A DNA stretch of 64,000 nucleotides, from contig JAJEKV010000544.1 in NCBI GenBank assembly GCA_021234155.1, positions 1 to 64,000 of the forward strand, in the 5' to 3' direction. Under the pieces are notes generated by a model. That model was given only the letters and a program-made list of their open reading frames with translations. It made no database searches and was not told the origin of the DNA. Below, in pieces: positions 25,107 through 35,229 of this stretch. This DNA is from Isoetes taiwanensis. Its lineage: Eukaryota > Streptophyta > Lycopodiopsida > Isoetales > Isoetaceae. The translations under genes and the position numbers were made by a program. Positions within the stretch are counted from its first letter, which is position 1. Each line of letters opens with the position of its first letter.

Positions 25107-26261
25107 ATGCCCAGACTTGGCAATAGGTTGTTTAGCAGCATGGCTTTGGGCCTGGAAGAGGCCCCTCAGCAAGAAGCAACATACACAGCTGATACAGTGC
25201 TGCCACCACATGCTGAACTGAATGATGAAGAGAGATGCGTAAACCTGAATAGGTTGGACCTATATAATACCCCTATGTTTCCTATGTTATCTTCCAGTCT
25301 GGTGGAAGCACTTGGAGAAGAACAATCCCAAAACTTATGGGAGAGTGGTAACCTTGGTATTCGTGCACCTATATCTGTCCAAGCTTGGAAATATATGGCA
25401 GAAATAGATGAATCTCTACTTGAGAACGCTTACAAAGTTGTTGAAAGAGGGGAATACTGCATTGAGAAAGAAAAAATCAATGTCCCTTTCGACACATCCG
25501 TATTTGGAAAGGAGTGTCCCTGTCCTAATGGTCTTTTTTGCAATCAGAAGAATCATATGGCAAATATGACAAAACTAGAAGGTGACTTTCTTCTTAGGAA
25601 AATTTGGAGATGCTTTTGTCCTTACTTCAAATGTGCCTGCGAAATGCCGCCGCTATGCACAAAATGTGGAGATAATATCACCTGGTTTGATCAAGGTGTG
25701 TGGGCTATTCTAAACAATCTGGACATTGTTTTTCCAGAATTAGGATGCATTGAAGCCTTCCTGACCTTTATTGGCATTCTGAGCAACAACCTGCAGAAAG
25801 TTGTGTATGCCTTCCTCTCGTATCTAAAATACAGGAAAACAATCTACAACATGGCAACAGATCTTGGGGCTGACCCGAAAATGAATCTTGAAGCCAAGTA
25901 CGGTAATAGCCACATGGTTTTGGTCGCAGATATGATGCTCAGACCTGGGACATATGCCAAAAATGCTGCTAACACTATTTTAAACAGTAAGAATCAGGGT
26001 TTTAAAAAGCAAAGGCCCTCAAATTATGCCACCCCTGACAGTGTGGTGGGACGTTACTATCCACCAAGGATGTTCCACCGTGATAACAGGAGTGAAGAAA
26101 GAGCAAGTGGCAGCTCTGGTAGCATTCTGATTACTGGCACTACCACCACCAGTAACTCTGCTGTTGAACAAATGAACGAGGGAGATTTATCTGTTACTAA
26201 AGCGAATCTCACCACTCGGTTTACGGCAGACCCTAAAATCGTGGACCTTGATGACTCATAA
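25107..26261 (+). CDS. Cysteine-rich protein with SIM-like tail, associated with the reverse transcriptase unit
   Basis: An open frame of 384 residues, the longest non-LINE frame in the window; not matched to a named family. Residues 136-146 hold ECPCPNGLFC and residues 168-187 hold RCFCPYFKCACEMPPLCTKC, two clusters that look zinc-binding. Residues 205-250 are hydrophobic and helical. Residues 320-365 are Ser/Thr/Gly-rich and probably disordered. The C-terminus is KIVDLDDS, which fits a SUMO-interaction motif pattern (inference). Copy 2 carries the same stop, so the end is real. It is followed by about 370 bp, probably an intron or spacer, then the reverse transcriptase frame on the same strand, so it resembles an ORF1 partner. 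The true start is probably upstream (see 24629-25106). Coding is well supported by frame length and copy comparison; function is unknown. Confidence 0.7.
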   Translation: MPRLGNRLFSSMALGLEEAPQQEATYTADTVLPPHAELNDEERCVNLNRLDLYNTPMFPMLSSSLVEALGEEQSQNLWESGNLGIRAPISVQAWKYMAEIDESLLENAYKVVERGEYCIEKEKINVPFDTSVFGKECPCPNGLFCNQKNHMANMTKLEGDFLLRKIWRCFCPYFKCACEMPPLCTKCGDNITWFDQGVWAILNNLDIVFPELGCIEAFLTFIGILSNNLQKVVYAFLSYLKYRKTIYNMATDLGADPKMNLEAKYGNSHMVLVADMMLRPGTYAKNAANTILNSKNQGFKKQRPSNYATPDSVVGRYYPPRMFHRDNRSEERASGSSGSILITGTTTTSNSAVEQMNEGDLSVTKANLTTRFTADPKIVDLDDS

Positions 26262-26633
26262 AGAGGTTAGTAACATGATTACATTTTGCTGTTTAACACA
26301 GTTCTCTAGATGCTTATCTGGTATATACCATAAAATAATAGCTCTATTTTAGTTGGCTGATTATTAATACCCCCACATATCTGCCTAATGCTAAAAATAG
26401 GCTGCTAAACGAGTATAGAATTGGCTGCCATCGCCCGTTGACTATTTACAGATCCGTTTGGAAGGGCTTAGACATTTGGAGCAGTTGAATGCTCCTTCAG
26501 CTGTACCCGCACATCCACCTATAAGCGGTTGGAATGATTTAACATTTTTATCTTAAGTTATCTTAGTTTTCTTAATACTAGACTTAAGTAGCAGACTTGT
26601 CCACCCTTAGTGCTTATTCTGAGTCCCATACAG

Positions 26634-27514
26634 GAACCAGACACCGCCGATGCAACCGAACCTAGGTGGCTGGAAATGGATACAAACAATCGAATTTACA
26701 TAAAAACCAACAGAGAGGGTGAAAGCAAACGCATTGTGCATATCACCTACTGTTCCAAACTCATGGATGCCATTATTGTATGGGGATGTTCGAGAATCAC
26801 ATCATTCCTACTTATTTTGGGGAGATTGGCCTTGATGCCATTAGTAATACAATGTTCGGTGAAAATTTTGTCCCAAACTTTCGACCTTATCTATAAACGT
26901 TCCACACATTTGTTGACAAAGAAAGTTCCCAAATGCCCCCGCTCTAACCAATCCCACGGTTGACTATATTGACAAACGGCATGGCAACGTTCGACTCACG
27001 GACTTCAACATTATCGTAAAGCAGAAATTTAAGGAACCTTCTAAAGAAAGGTCTCAATCACATTCCTCACGGGAGGATGAATATCAATGAATGCTTGAGC
27101 ACGCCTTGGATGGCCTCCATTCCTTTCTCATGGTCAACGAGAATGGTCCTAGATATGTAAAGACCCAGACCACAAAGCCATGCAACCGATTGAAAGCTTG
27201 ACATTTAGAGAGAGTTCTTCTTGCTAATAGCATATCATAGCGAGTTACAAAGGTAAGTTTTCCCATTATATTCTTGAAGACGATGAAGATGCTATCAGCA
27301 ACCTCGAATGGATCAAGAAAAACTTATATGTGGCAGGAGTGGATAAAGCCACGAACAATCCCAGCTTCATGTGTCCGTTCTTGGCGAAAAGCCTAGCTTT
27401 GACTCGTCTGGGCAGTAAAGACTTCATTTCCAGCTGTGTTCCGGTTAATGAGATACAAAAAGAAATGAGCATTAGCATTTCTGAGTTCATCCCTATAGAA
27501 TACAATCACGGAGG
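26634..27514 (+). CDS. N-terminal region of reverse transcriptase protein (fragmented)
   Basis: After an acceptor (cccatacag at 26625-26633) the frame reads EPDTADATEPRWLEMDTNN and continues through 'KRIVHITYCSKLMDAI'. Frameshifts follow at about 26790 and 26940, then a segment near 27330-27500 holds GVDKATNNPSFMCP. That matches the D-K-x-x-x-N-x-x-x-V/M-C pattern at the N-terminal edge of some Penelope-related reverse transcriptases (family knowledge; inference here). Copy 2 carries the first 400 bp in better frame: SWKYCPKLSDLIYKPFHTFV replaces the broken copy 1 text. The region needs frame correction before use. Confidence 0.6.
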
Positions 27515-28402
27515 ATGCACCTCGACTACCATATTTATTATGCATCTACAAAGCACATAAAACTTGACTTTAGATGGATCACAAATGCCCATGGATCCGT
27601 TTTTTCTGAAATAGCTAATCTTGTGTCCCAAGGACTGAAAAACATCATTGATGTTTGGCCGCAGATTACTAGGGATTTATGCAAAAATGTGAGAATATTT
27701 TGCCCAAAAGGTTTCAGCCCTAACTGGCTTGTCGACTCCATCTATCAAGTATCTTTGAATTTACCAAAAAAGATTCACAGTGTTTATGTGGCCGACATCA
27801 CAAAGTGCTTTGAATCAATCCCTCTGGAGGGTGAGGATGGCCTTTGTTCCATCATGGAAAAAGTGATTGCAACAGCATTTCACTTTCAAAGGAAAATGAA
27901 CCCGAAAAATAAGCTATTCTTTAAGCGGTCAGATCCGGGGAATGGTTCTTTCATCACTAAATGGGACACCAGAGGTAAACAACCAGAGTGCTGGAACGAA
28001 ATAACATGCGAGGAATTCTGCAATATGAATGTGTGGCTACTTAGAAACTGTTGGTTGTGTAACAACGAATCGGCTTGGAGACAGTGCAGTGGAATACCAA
28101 TGGGATTTTCTTGTTCTCCCAATTGGTGTAACTTATTCCTAGCTTGGCATGAAGTACACTTTATTCTTAATCTAGCCAAGGCAGGAAGGTACAAGGAAAT
28201 AGAGAGATTCAAAGATTCATTTAGATACATGGACGACCTGTTACTAATAAATTGTGGAAATCCTTATGAGTTCTTTGATAAAACCTCAAGGATATGCATT
28301 TACAACATGGATTATGTCGGAAAATTAAGGAGGAGACCTCTAATTTCATTGGGAACACACCACAAGAAAGAATTGGACTTACCGCTAATTTTCCGAACAT
28401 GA
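27515..28402 (+). CDS. Reverse transcriptase, non-LTR, Penelope-like or related class
   Basis: A frame of 295 residues with the reverse transcriptase motifs in order: 'LDFRWITNA' (about residue 18), VADITKCFESIP with the first catalytic Asp (residues 92-103), GIPMGFSCSPNWCNLF (from residue 193), and FRYMDDLLLIN with the Asp pair (YMDD at 238-241, bp 28226-28237). After residue 260 a frameshift moves the protein into the frame of 28294-28491. The motif B form 'GIPMG..CSP..CN' followed by 'AWHE', and the YMDD box, do not match plant L1, Ty1/copia or Ty3/gypsy polymerases; they recall the Penelope-like and TERT-related group or the cellular rvt genes. No integrase, GIY-YIG or APE endonuclease was seen nearby. 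It sits directly downstream of the cysteine-rich protein. Confidence 0.75.
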   Translation: MHLDYHIYYASTKHIKLDFRWITNAHGSVFSEIANLVSQGLKNIIDVWPQITRDLCKNVRIFCPKGFSPNWLVDSIYQVSLNLPKKIHSVYVADITKCFESIPLEGEDGLCSIMEKVIATAFHFQRKMNPKNKLFFKRSDPGNGSFITKWDTRGKQPECWNEITCEEFCNMNVWLLRNCWLCNNESAWRQCSGIPMGFSCSPNWCNLFLAWHEVHFILNLAKAGRYKEIERFKDSFRYMDDLLLINCGNPYEFFDKTSRICIYNMDYVGKLRRRPLISLGTHHKKELDLPLIFRT

Positions 28403-28800
28403 AAATCAGAATTATAGATGCTAGCCTTGGGCTGTTTAAAACCTCAAGTATGACACAAAAGGACTCACTACCCTTTGTTGCAAAAGTATGATATTAACGG
28501 ATAGGATGCCGCCCTATTTCGGGCCAAAGAAGGTGATTTGTTCACAAGTTATGCCTTGTCTCTATACACATATACCAATTCAGAGGTAGCCTACTCGGGA
28601 TTTGGCAGGATAGGTAGGATGGATTTGTAGAAAATGGATTTGATCATAAGACTATTCTACCTAAATGTTACCTTGGTACTTGAACAAAAATTTCACGGAC
28701 TTAGGTTCCCAAAGAAAGGACCTTATCGAAATTCTTAAAAAGCGTGTACTTTTCCTTGTTTCCCTTGCTTTCCTTGCTTTATCTACAAACTTTAGGTTTA
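28403..28800 (+). CDS. C-terminal part of the reverse transcriptase (frameshifted)
   Basis: The frame from 28294 gives 'NFPNMKIRIIDASLGLFKTS' and 'KDSLPFVAKV' up to 28491. This corresponds to the 'nFLdmkI ... KrDslPF' segment that follows the YxDD box in this polymerase class. Further scraps ('GFGRIGRMDL', 'MDLIIRLFYLN') follow in other frames to about 28740. The end of the protein is not clear. Confidence 0.5.
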
Positions 28801-28828
28801 TTTCTTGGTGAGTAGGGTCCTAGCGAAG

Positions 28829-28901
28829 TGCTAGGTTCCCCTCACCTAGCATTAATACTTGCCCGGATTCGGGGCCTACTTCCCGGTGCAGGGAGGTAGG
28901 C
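28829..28901. other. Two hairpins before duplication copy 2
   Basis: TGCTAGGT (28829-28836) pairs perfectly with ACCTAGCA (28844-28851) across a 7-nt loop. GCCTACTTCCC (28874-28884) pairs with GGGAGGTAGGC (28891-28901) with one mismatch across a 6-nt loop. They lie immediately before the start of copy 2. Confidence 0.65.
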
Positions 28902-29763
28902 TTACATATATAAATATATAAATATAAATATATATGGGTAGGAGACGGATGGACTTAATCACTATGCAAAACATGGGTAAATTTAATGAGCCAAATAGAA
29001 GGGTAAAAGCCTTGGCCCCGTCCATGCAAGAACGCCTTTGCATGCATCCGTAGGAGGAAGGATGGACTTATTCTCTATGCAAATTTTAGTGAAGCTTTAA
29101 TGAACCAAATAGAAGGGTAAAAACCACGGCCACTTCTTGTCATGAAAATAGAACATGTGAAATCAATTTTAAATCTAATGTTGAAGCGATGGGGCATAGA
29201 ATATCAAGGGCCATCTCCCTAAATGTACTAGGCAAGAAGTGCCTTGACATTAATAGAATCTAAATAAGGTTGGAATAATTGGGTAAAAAACATGAAAAGC
29301 ATAGCATGGTTTTCACCGTCATCTATTTAGTCATTCATTTACTTGGTTGTTTAACCAAAATTTGATCGTTTTGCTAATAATAAAACTTTGACAGTGCATT
29401 GCATTAGCAGTATCTATGTCACTTCACGATATCTCTAAAATATGAGGAAAATATTGTCTTAATTTCCACCTATTAAATTAATTATCTAAGAAGCCTAAGG
29501 CCATAATGGCCTCAATACTTGGGCCCATTTAATATCGGGTGCTGGATCCTTAGGTCATAGACTAAATACGGGAAGATCTCCCATGACGAATTTATTATAG
29601 GCCCTAAATTCAATGGCCTTATCTGGCGGCAATGCAAAGAAGGCATTTGTCACTTGTGTTTCCAAACCAAAACATTTTTCGTAGAAACTCTGTTCCGGCC
29701 TTGCTTTCCTTGCTTTCCTGGCGCTTCGACACTAATCTTAGGACATCTTGATCTGTCTGAACA

Positions 29764-30043
29764 ATGGGACCTAAGCGTGGAGCTGGCAGACCACCTGGTG
29801 CCAAGAATAAGAAGGGTACCAAAGCAGATTTGCCAATGAAAATGCATAGTAAAAATAAGAACATCGTGGCAAATGTCATTCGCGAAATGTCTACAAATAG
29901 CAGCAAATGCTAGAGCTGGAGCTTCTAAGGATGACCGTGATCCTATGTACAACAATCCAGTGACGAATCCAGTGACGAATGCAAAAGCTGGAGACTATAA
30001 CTTCGTGGATTTGGACGAAACGCATCATGAGGTCAAAACGTAG
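29764..30043 (+). pseudogene. AT-hook protein, copy 2 (frameshifted)
   Basis: Same start and AT-hook as copy 1. The frame is broken after 'KGTKAD' by small indels, then resumes with AANARAGASKDDRDPMYNNP and a tail containing 'YNFVDLDETHHEVKT' before TAG at 30041. 'FVDLDE' resembles a SUMO-interaction motif (hydrophobic residues followed by acidic ones); this is inference. The lesions fall at sites where copy 1 has CAG or nearby bases, so they may be sequence errors. Confidence 0.55.
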
Positions 30044-30759
30044 CGTAGTTTGATTTCTAGGATACATTATGAGTAGAAATAGTGGTAATGTATACCCTTG
30101 CAGATTTCGACTCCTGAAGCTACTTAATTAAAATCGTGCATGATCAAATCCTTCTCTATAATGCTTGTGAAGAATGTTTAAAGCAAGTTCGGCCATAGAA
30201 AACATGCTGAGGCAAATGTTTGTATAAAATCATGGTCTGATTTTTCACATAAGAAGATGATTATGTTTATGTTTTACTGCTGTCAAAAGGATTCTAGCTT
30301 ATTAACATAAGCAAAATGCTTGTTTTTCTGTTCTACTGGACGCCTATGCATAGCATTTACTGCTGAAAAATGCACATGATTATTTAGGGATAAAGAGCAC
30401 CTCTGATGGCTTAAACAAGCAGATGCTAGAACGTGAAATACCACTAAAATGCGAATTTTTTAAGCCTTATTTGGCTGGTGATGTAGCAGTGGCTTTGGCA
30501 TGTTAATCTATCACATATGGAGTAACTTTAAGCTGAATTTTAGAGTACTTATATTTTGATTAAAGCTTTCTATACTATGCACATCCAATGCATCTAAAAA
30601 TTTAAAGGAGCCGGATAAAAACCGGGGATTCCTCCCATGCTTACCTGACGGCCCTCTCCTCTTTACCAAATTCTTGCTAACGTAGGTCTGGTTGGCTGCA
30701 GGTAACGTGGAGCTCCCCCCTTTTACTGAATTTTATGGATAAGCTAGGATGTACCAACT

Positions 30760-30969
30760 ATGGGCGATATGCAAGGACTCGTCTTACTTGGAGCGGCTAT
30801 TAATATTGCAGGATCTACTTTCAGTTTTCCTTTTGATTCTCATGTTACTGGAAAATTGCAGCTCTTTTTAGCTTATGTTTTGGCAACAAGACAGGCTTTA
30901 CTTGTAACTCTGTACTATGGATATGGCATTGACACTAGCATCAGCAACTTTGGTGCTTTAGTAAACTGA
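30760..30969 (+). other. Hydrophobic small frame, copy 2
   Basis: A 69-residue counterpart of the copy 1 frame, here with an ATG three codons further upstream (copy 1 has TAG instead of the ATG-forming sequence). Not recognised. Confidence 0.25.
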
Positions 30970-32040
30970 AACATATCCAAAAATGGCATTCTGAATTTTT
31001 GTAGATCTTCATTACTTTTGAAAGGATAGAACATGGTTGCATTTTATTTATGGATGTGAAACATATAGGAATATTTGGGCTGAAAACTGGCTACTTGATT
31101 TTGGGCAGGAAGTTAGTTTATACGGAAAAAACATTCCCATTATTACTCAAAGGCCACAATCCTGTACGTTTCTAAATTAAGACTAGAAGCATGGCCATTT
31201 TCCTTAGTGTAACATGGGCCAGGGATGCTAGCCACAATTTAAGGCTTTTTACTGTCTTCATGGCACCTCTAGATAAGAATGGAAATGGATGTTCTACACA
31301 TACAAGCTGAGGTAGATAAAATAGGGTCTTAACCTACGCTTTGCTTAAAGGCACAAAATTGAGCATGGCTGTAGCATTACAAGTCATTGATGGCTTAAAT
31401 AGTAACGAACCGAATGCCACTTACTAGCTGGGCAGCTTGAGGTCTTACATACGACCTTAAGGTAGTACTTGATTTTGACCGTTGAAAAAATGCTTGCAGT
31501 AGCTAATAGATTAACAATATGCTATGTTATTGAAATGGAGTTGCATTTAAGCATAATACCTTGTAAACTTGTAGCAATAATACAATAATACCTTGTAAAC
31601 TTGTAGCAATAATACAATAGTCTTGTGCAGAGGATACTCGAGGGCACAGGTAGTGCCGTGTAATTTCTCATGCTTTGGACGGAGTAGTCAAGTGTGGAGT
31701 ATAAGGCTTAGGCTAGATTAGACCCTAGCAAAAGGAAAGTATATATATCTTTGAAACGTCTTTCGTTCTCATGTTCAAGGACATGTAACCCCGACCTCTC
31801 TAATAATATCTATACGGTTTGTTTTTTCTTTTAAGCATAATACAAGACGTGTCACTACATACTTTGTCACTTTTAAGTCTTACTTGGTACATCTTATTTA
31901 AGTGTTTATGTCTCTTACACCCGTATGCTTTGTTAAATTTGGTATCAATTCTTTTGCTAAGATGATTTTTCTAATAATATCGTGAGAAGGATGCGGAGAT
32001 TTCTATATATCGTAAATTTTAACTACTACATGTTTCTTAA

Positions 32041-33661
32041 TAAAGCGGTACCAAAAGGTCCCATTGACACGACAAGGAATTACTTTGGATTCGAGAACTT
32101 CGGGAAAATTGGATACCGCAAGCTCAAGCGCACAAGTACCAAACAAAGCGTTCAACAAGTTATAGTATGCTTCAATAATTCAGCTTATACAAAAAGCGGA
32201 TTATTGAGCTGAATTAAACCTCGACAGATAGCGGTATGCTCATTGCTTTTATCTTGCTTCGTGAATGGCTTTTGTGTCCTCTTTGAAAAAATGAAGAGTA
32301 AACCCGAGGACTTTCAAAACCTGATTGACATCGTTTACAATAGCATGCAAGAGCGTATTTGCAATAGAGCGGAAGTGGATGATAATTTTGAAAAAGTCTT
32401 TGACAAAGGAAAAGCTGGTTATTGGGAAACTATGGTGAAGTAGACAAAAGAAAAGGAAAACAAAAAAGTGGCAAGAAAGGTCAATCCACCCATGCCCCGC
32501 AGGTGACCAAAAGAAAAAGTAATGCCTGCATTTGGCAATAGGTTGTTTAGCAAAGATGGCTTTGGACTCGGAAGAGGCCCTCGAAAAGCTCAACATATAC
32601 ACACAACATCTGATCTTCGCCACCACATCTGAAGCCTTGAATGATGAAGAGAGATCGTAAACTGAATAGGTTGGACCTATATAATACCCTATGTTTCTAT
32701 GTTATCTTCGGTCGGGTGGAAGCACTTGAGAAGAACAATCCCAAAACTTATGGGAGAGTGGTAACCTTGTATTAGATGCACCTATATCCTGTCCAAGCTT
32801 GGAAATATATGGCAGAAATAGATGAATCTCTACTTGAGAACGCTTACAAAGTTGTTGAAAGAGGGAATCTTTGCATTTGAGAAAGAAAAAATCAATGTCC
32901 TTTCGACACATTAGTATTTGGTGAAGGAGTGTCCCTGTCCTAATGGTCTTTTGCAATCTAAGAAGAATCATATGGCAAATATGACAAAACTAGAAGGTGA
33001 CTTTCTTCTTAGGAAAATTTGGAGATGCTTTTGTCCTTACTTCAAATGTGCCCCGCGAAATCACGCTAATGCACAAAATGTGGAGATAATATCACCGGTT
33101 TGATCAAGGTGTGTGGGCTATTCTAAACAACGGACATTGTTTTTCCGAATTAGGATGCATTGAAGCCTTCACGACCTTTATTGGCATTCCGAGGCAACAA
33201 CTGAGAGAAGTTGTGTATGCCTTCCTCTCGATCTAAAAACACGGAAAACAATCTACAACATGGCAAGCGAGATCTTGGGGCTGACGAAAATGAATCTGAA
33301 GCCAAACGGGTAATAGCCACATGGTTTTGGCCGCAGGATATGATGCTCGACCAGGACATATGCCAAAATCTTTGCTAACACTATTTTAAAAATGTTAGAA
33401 TCGAGGGTTTTAAAAAAGCAAAGGCCCTCAAATTATGCCACCCACGACGGTGTGGTGGGGCGTTATTATCCACTAAGGATGTTCCCGTGATAACAGGAGT
33501 GAAGAAAGAGCAAGTGGTGCCTCGGTAGCATTCTGATTCGGCACTACCACCACCGGTAACTGCTGTTGAACAAATGAACGAGGAGATTTATCATTACTAA
33601 AGCCGAATCTCACCACTCGGTTTCGTGAGACCCTAAAATCGTGGACCTTGATGACTCATAA
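32041..33661 (+). pseudogene. Cysteine-rich protein, copy 2 (many frameshifts)
   Basis: Copy of 24629-26261. Recognisable pieces include MKSKPEDFQNLIDIVYNSMQ (about 32290), ECPCPNG (about 32926) and 'RCFCPYFKCA' (about 33032), and it ends with the same TAA after a SIM-like tail. The upstream third is better preserved here than in copy 1, while the middle carries an indel or scramble at nearly every CTG or CAG of copy 1. If those are sequencing errors the gene may be intact. Confidence 0.65.
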
Positions 33662-34040
33662 AAGGTTAGTAACATGATTACATTTTGTACATTTAACCAC
33701 AGTTCTCTAGATGCTTATCGGTATATACCATAAAATAATAGCTCTATTTTTAGTTGGCTGATTATTAATACCCCACATATCGCCTAATGCTAAAAATAGG
33801 TCGCTAAACGAAATATAGAATTGGCTGCCATCGCTGATTGACTATTTACAGATCCGTTTGGAAGGGCTTAGACATTTGGAGCAGAGTTGAATGCTCCTTC
33901 AAATTGGTACCACTGACATCCACCTATAAGCGGTTGGAATGATTTAACATTTTTATCTTAAGTTATCTTAGTTTTCTTAATACTAGACTTAAGTAGCAGG
34001 ATTTGTCCACCCTTAGTGCTTATTCTCGAGTCCCATACAG

Positions 34041-34442
34041 GAACCGCATAATCGATGCAACCCGAACCTAGGGGAATGGAAATGGATACAAACAATCAAT
34101 TTACATAAAACCACGGAGAGGGTGAAAGCAAGCGCATTGTGCATATCACCTCTTTGTTCCAAACTCATGGATGCCATTCGTATCAGGGATGTTCTGAATC
34201 ACATCATTCCTACTTATTTTGGGGAGATTGGCCTTGATGCCGTTAGTAATACAATGTTCAGCTGGAAATACTGTCCCAAACTTTCTGACCTTATCTATAA
34301 ACCGTTCCACACATTTGTTGACAAGAAAGTTCCCAAATGCCCCTGCTCTAACCAATCCCTGGTTGACTATATTGACAAACAGCATGGGTAGCGCGTTCGA
34401 CCTACGGACTTCAACATTATCAGAAACAGAAATTTAAGGAGA
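34041..34442 (+). pseudogene. 5' part of reverse transcriptase protein, copy 2 (truncated)
   Basis: After the same cccatacag acceptor, this copy reads through the first about 130 codons of the reverse transcriptase protein, including 'DVLNHIIPTYFGEIGLDA' and 'PFHTFVDKKVPKCPC', then the duplication ends. The catalytic core is absent from copy 2. Confidence 0.65.
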
Positions 34443-34581
34443 TCCCTAGATCAGTATAAATTTTGAAAAGTTCGCTAATTTAGATGCATGGCTGATTGCT
34501 GAATTTATGCTCATTCATGCAGCAGATACTTGAACAGGTATGGTTTGCCTGAAACTATTTTTCTAACTGATTCTTGAACAG

Positions 34582-34693
34582 GAAGGAAGCAATAATATCA
34601 CACCAAGCATGGTGATTGTAAATCAACAAGAAGAAACAAGGACTAGTGGAGTATTGCAGAAAAGAATGGGCATTGGAGGCATGCACATTCTAG
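34582..34693 (+). CDS. Exon-like segment of unknown gene
   Basis: A 112-bp segment bounded by a good acceptor (ttcttgaacag) and donor (CTAG|GTAATG). It reads EGSNNITPSMVIVNQQEETR and continues to 'GIGGMHIL'. It is unique sequence just past duplication copy 2 and could belong to the repeated unit's original downstream gene. Not recognised. Confidence 0.35.
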
Positions 34694-34761
34694 GTAATGT
34701 CTACTGCCAACTTTTTGTTCTTAAATAAAAAAAAGCATATGCAAAAATAAGTGAGCAATCT

Positions 34762-34953
34762 GTGTATGACTATACTACAAAAGTACGGCCTCTGGCCAAA
34801 CAAAGCAAGCCCTTGGGCATACCATTGAAAAGCAAAGATGCCACTGATATGCAGTATTGGCTTCTATGGTGTAAAGATGCCACTGATATGCAGGAAGTCT
34901 TTCCTGGAATCAAGTTTGACGTAACTATACTTATCAGAGAACTATTGTCGTAA
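34762..34953 (+). CDS. Terminal exon-like frame with duplicated KDATDMQ
   Basis: An open frame of 63 codons ending TAA, entered from upstream without an ATG. The heptapeptide KDATDMQ occurs twice, from a 21-bp direct repeat (aaagatgccactgatatgcag) with about 21 bp between copies. The C-terminus is '[15 protein letters not shown]'. It looks coding in composition; the family was not recognised, and its phase does not obviously match the 34582 exon. Confidence 0.3.
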   Translation: MYDYTTKVRPLAKQSKPLGIPLKSKDATDMQYWLLWCKDATDMQEVFPGIKFDVTILIRELLS

Positions 34954-34989
34954 AGGTAACATTCATTATTTCCCTAGTTTTTCCACACA

Positions 34990-35220
<231 letters not shown>

Positions 35221-35229
35221 CTTATGTTT

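Larger units (their letters stand above)
21505..27035 (+). repeat. Direct duplication, copy 1 (5.5 kb)
   Basis: Starts at a TA-rich block followed by 'gtaggagacggatgg' and ends just after 'cagaaatttaagga'. The whole segment recurs at 28905-34442 in the same orientation, offset by about 7.4 kb. It includes an internal near-tandem repeat (21523-21640 and 21641-21740) and a 31-bp tandem repeat near 24150-24212 that is present in both copies. It carries the AT-hook exon, the cysteine-rich protein and the start of the reverse transcriptase protein. Confidence 0.92.
28905..34442 (+). repeat. Direct duplication, copy 2 (5.5 kb)
   Basis: Second copy of 21505-27035. Identity is near perfect in patches (for example 30760-31430) and poor in others. 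Differences concentrate at CTG/CAG positions. The duplication stops before the reverse transcriptase catalytic core, at 'aaatttaagga' in both copies. Confidence 0.92.
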
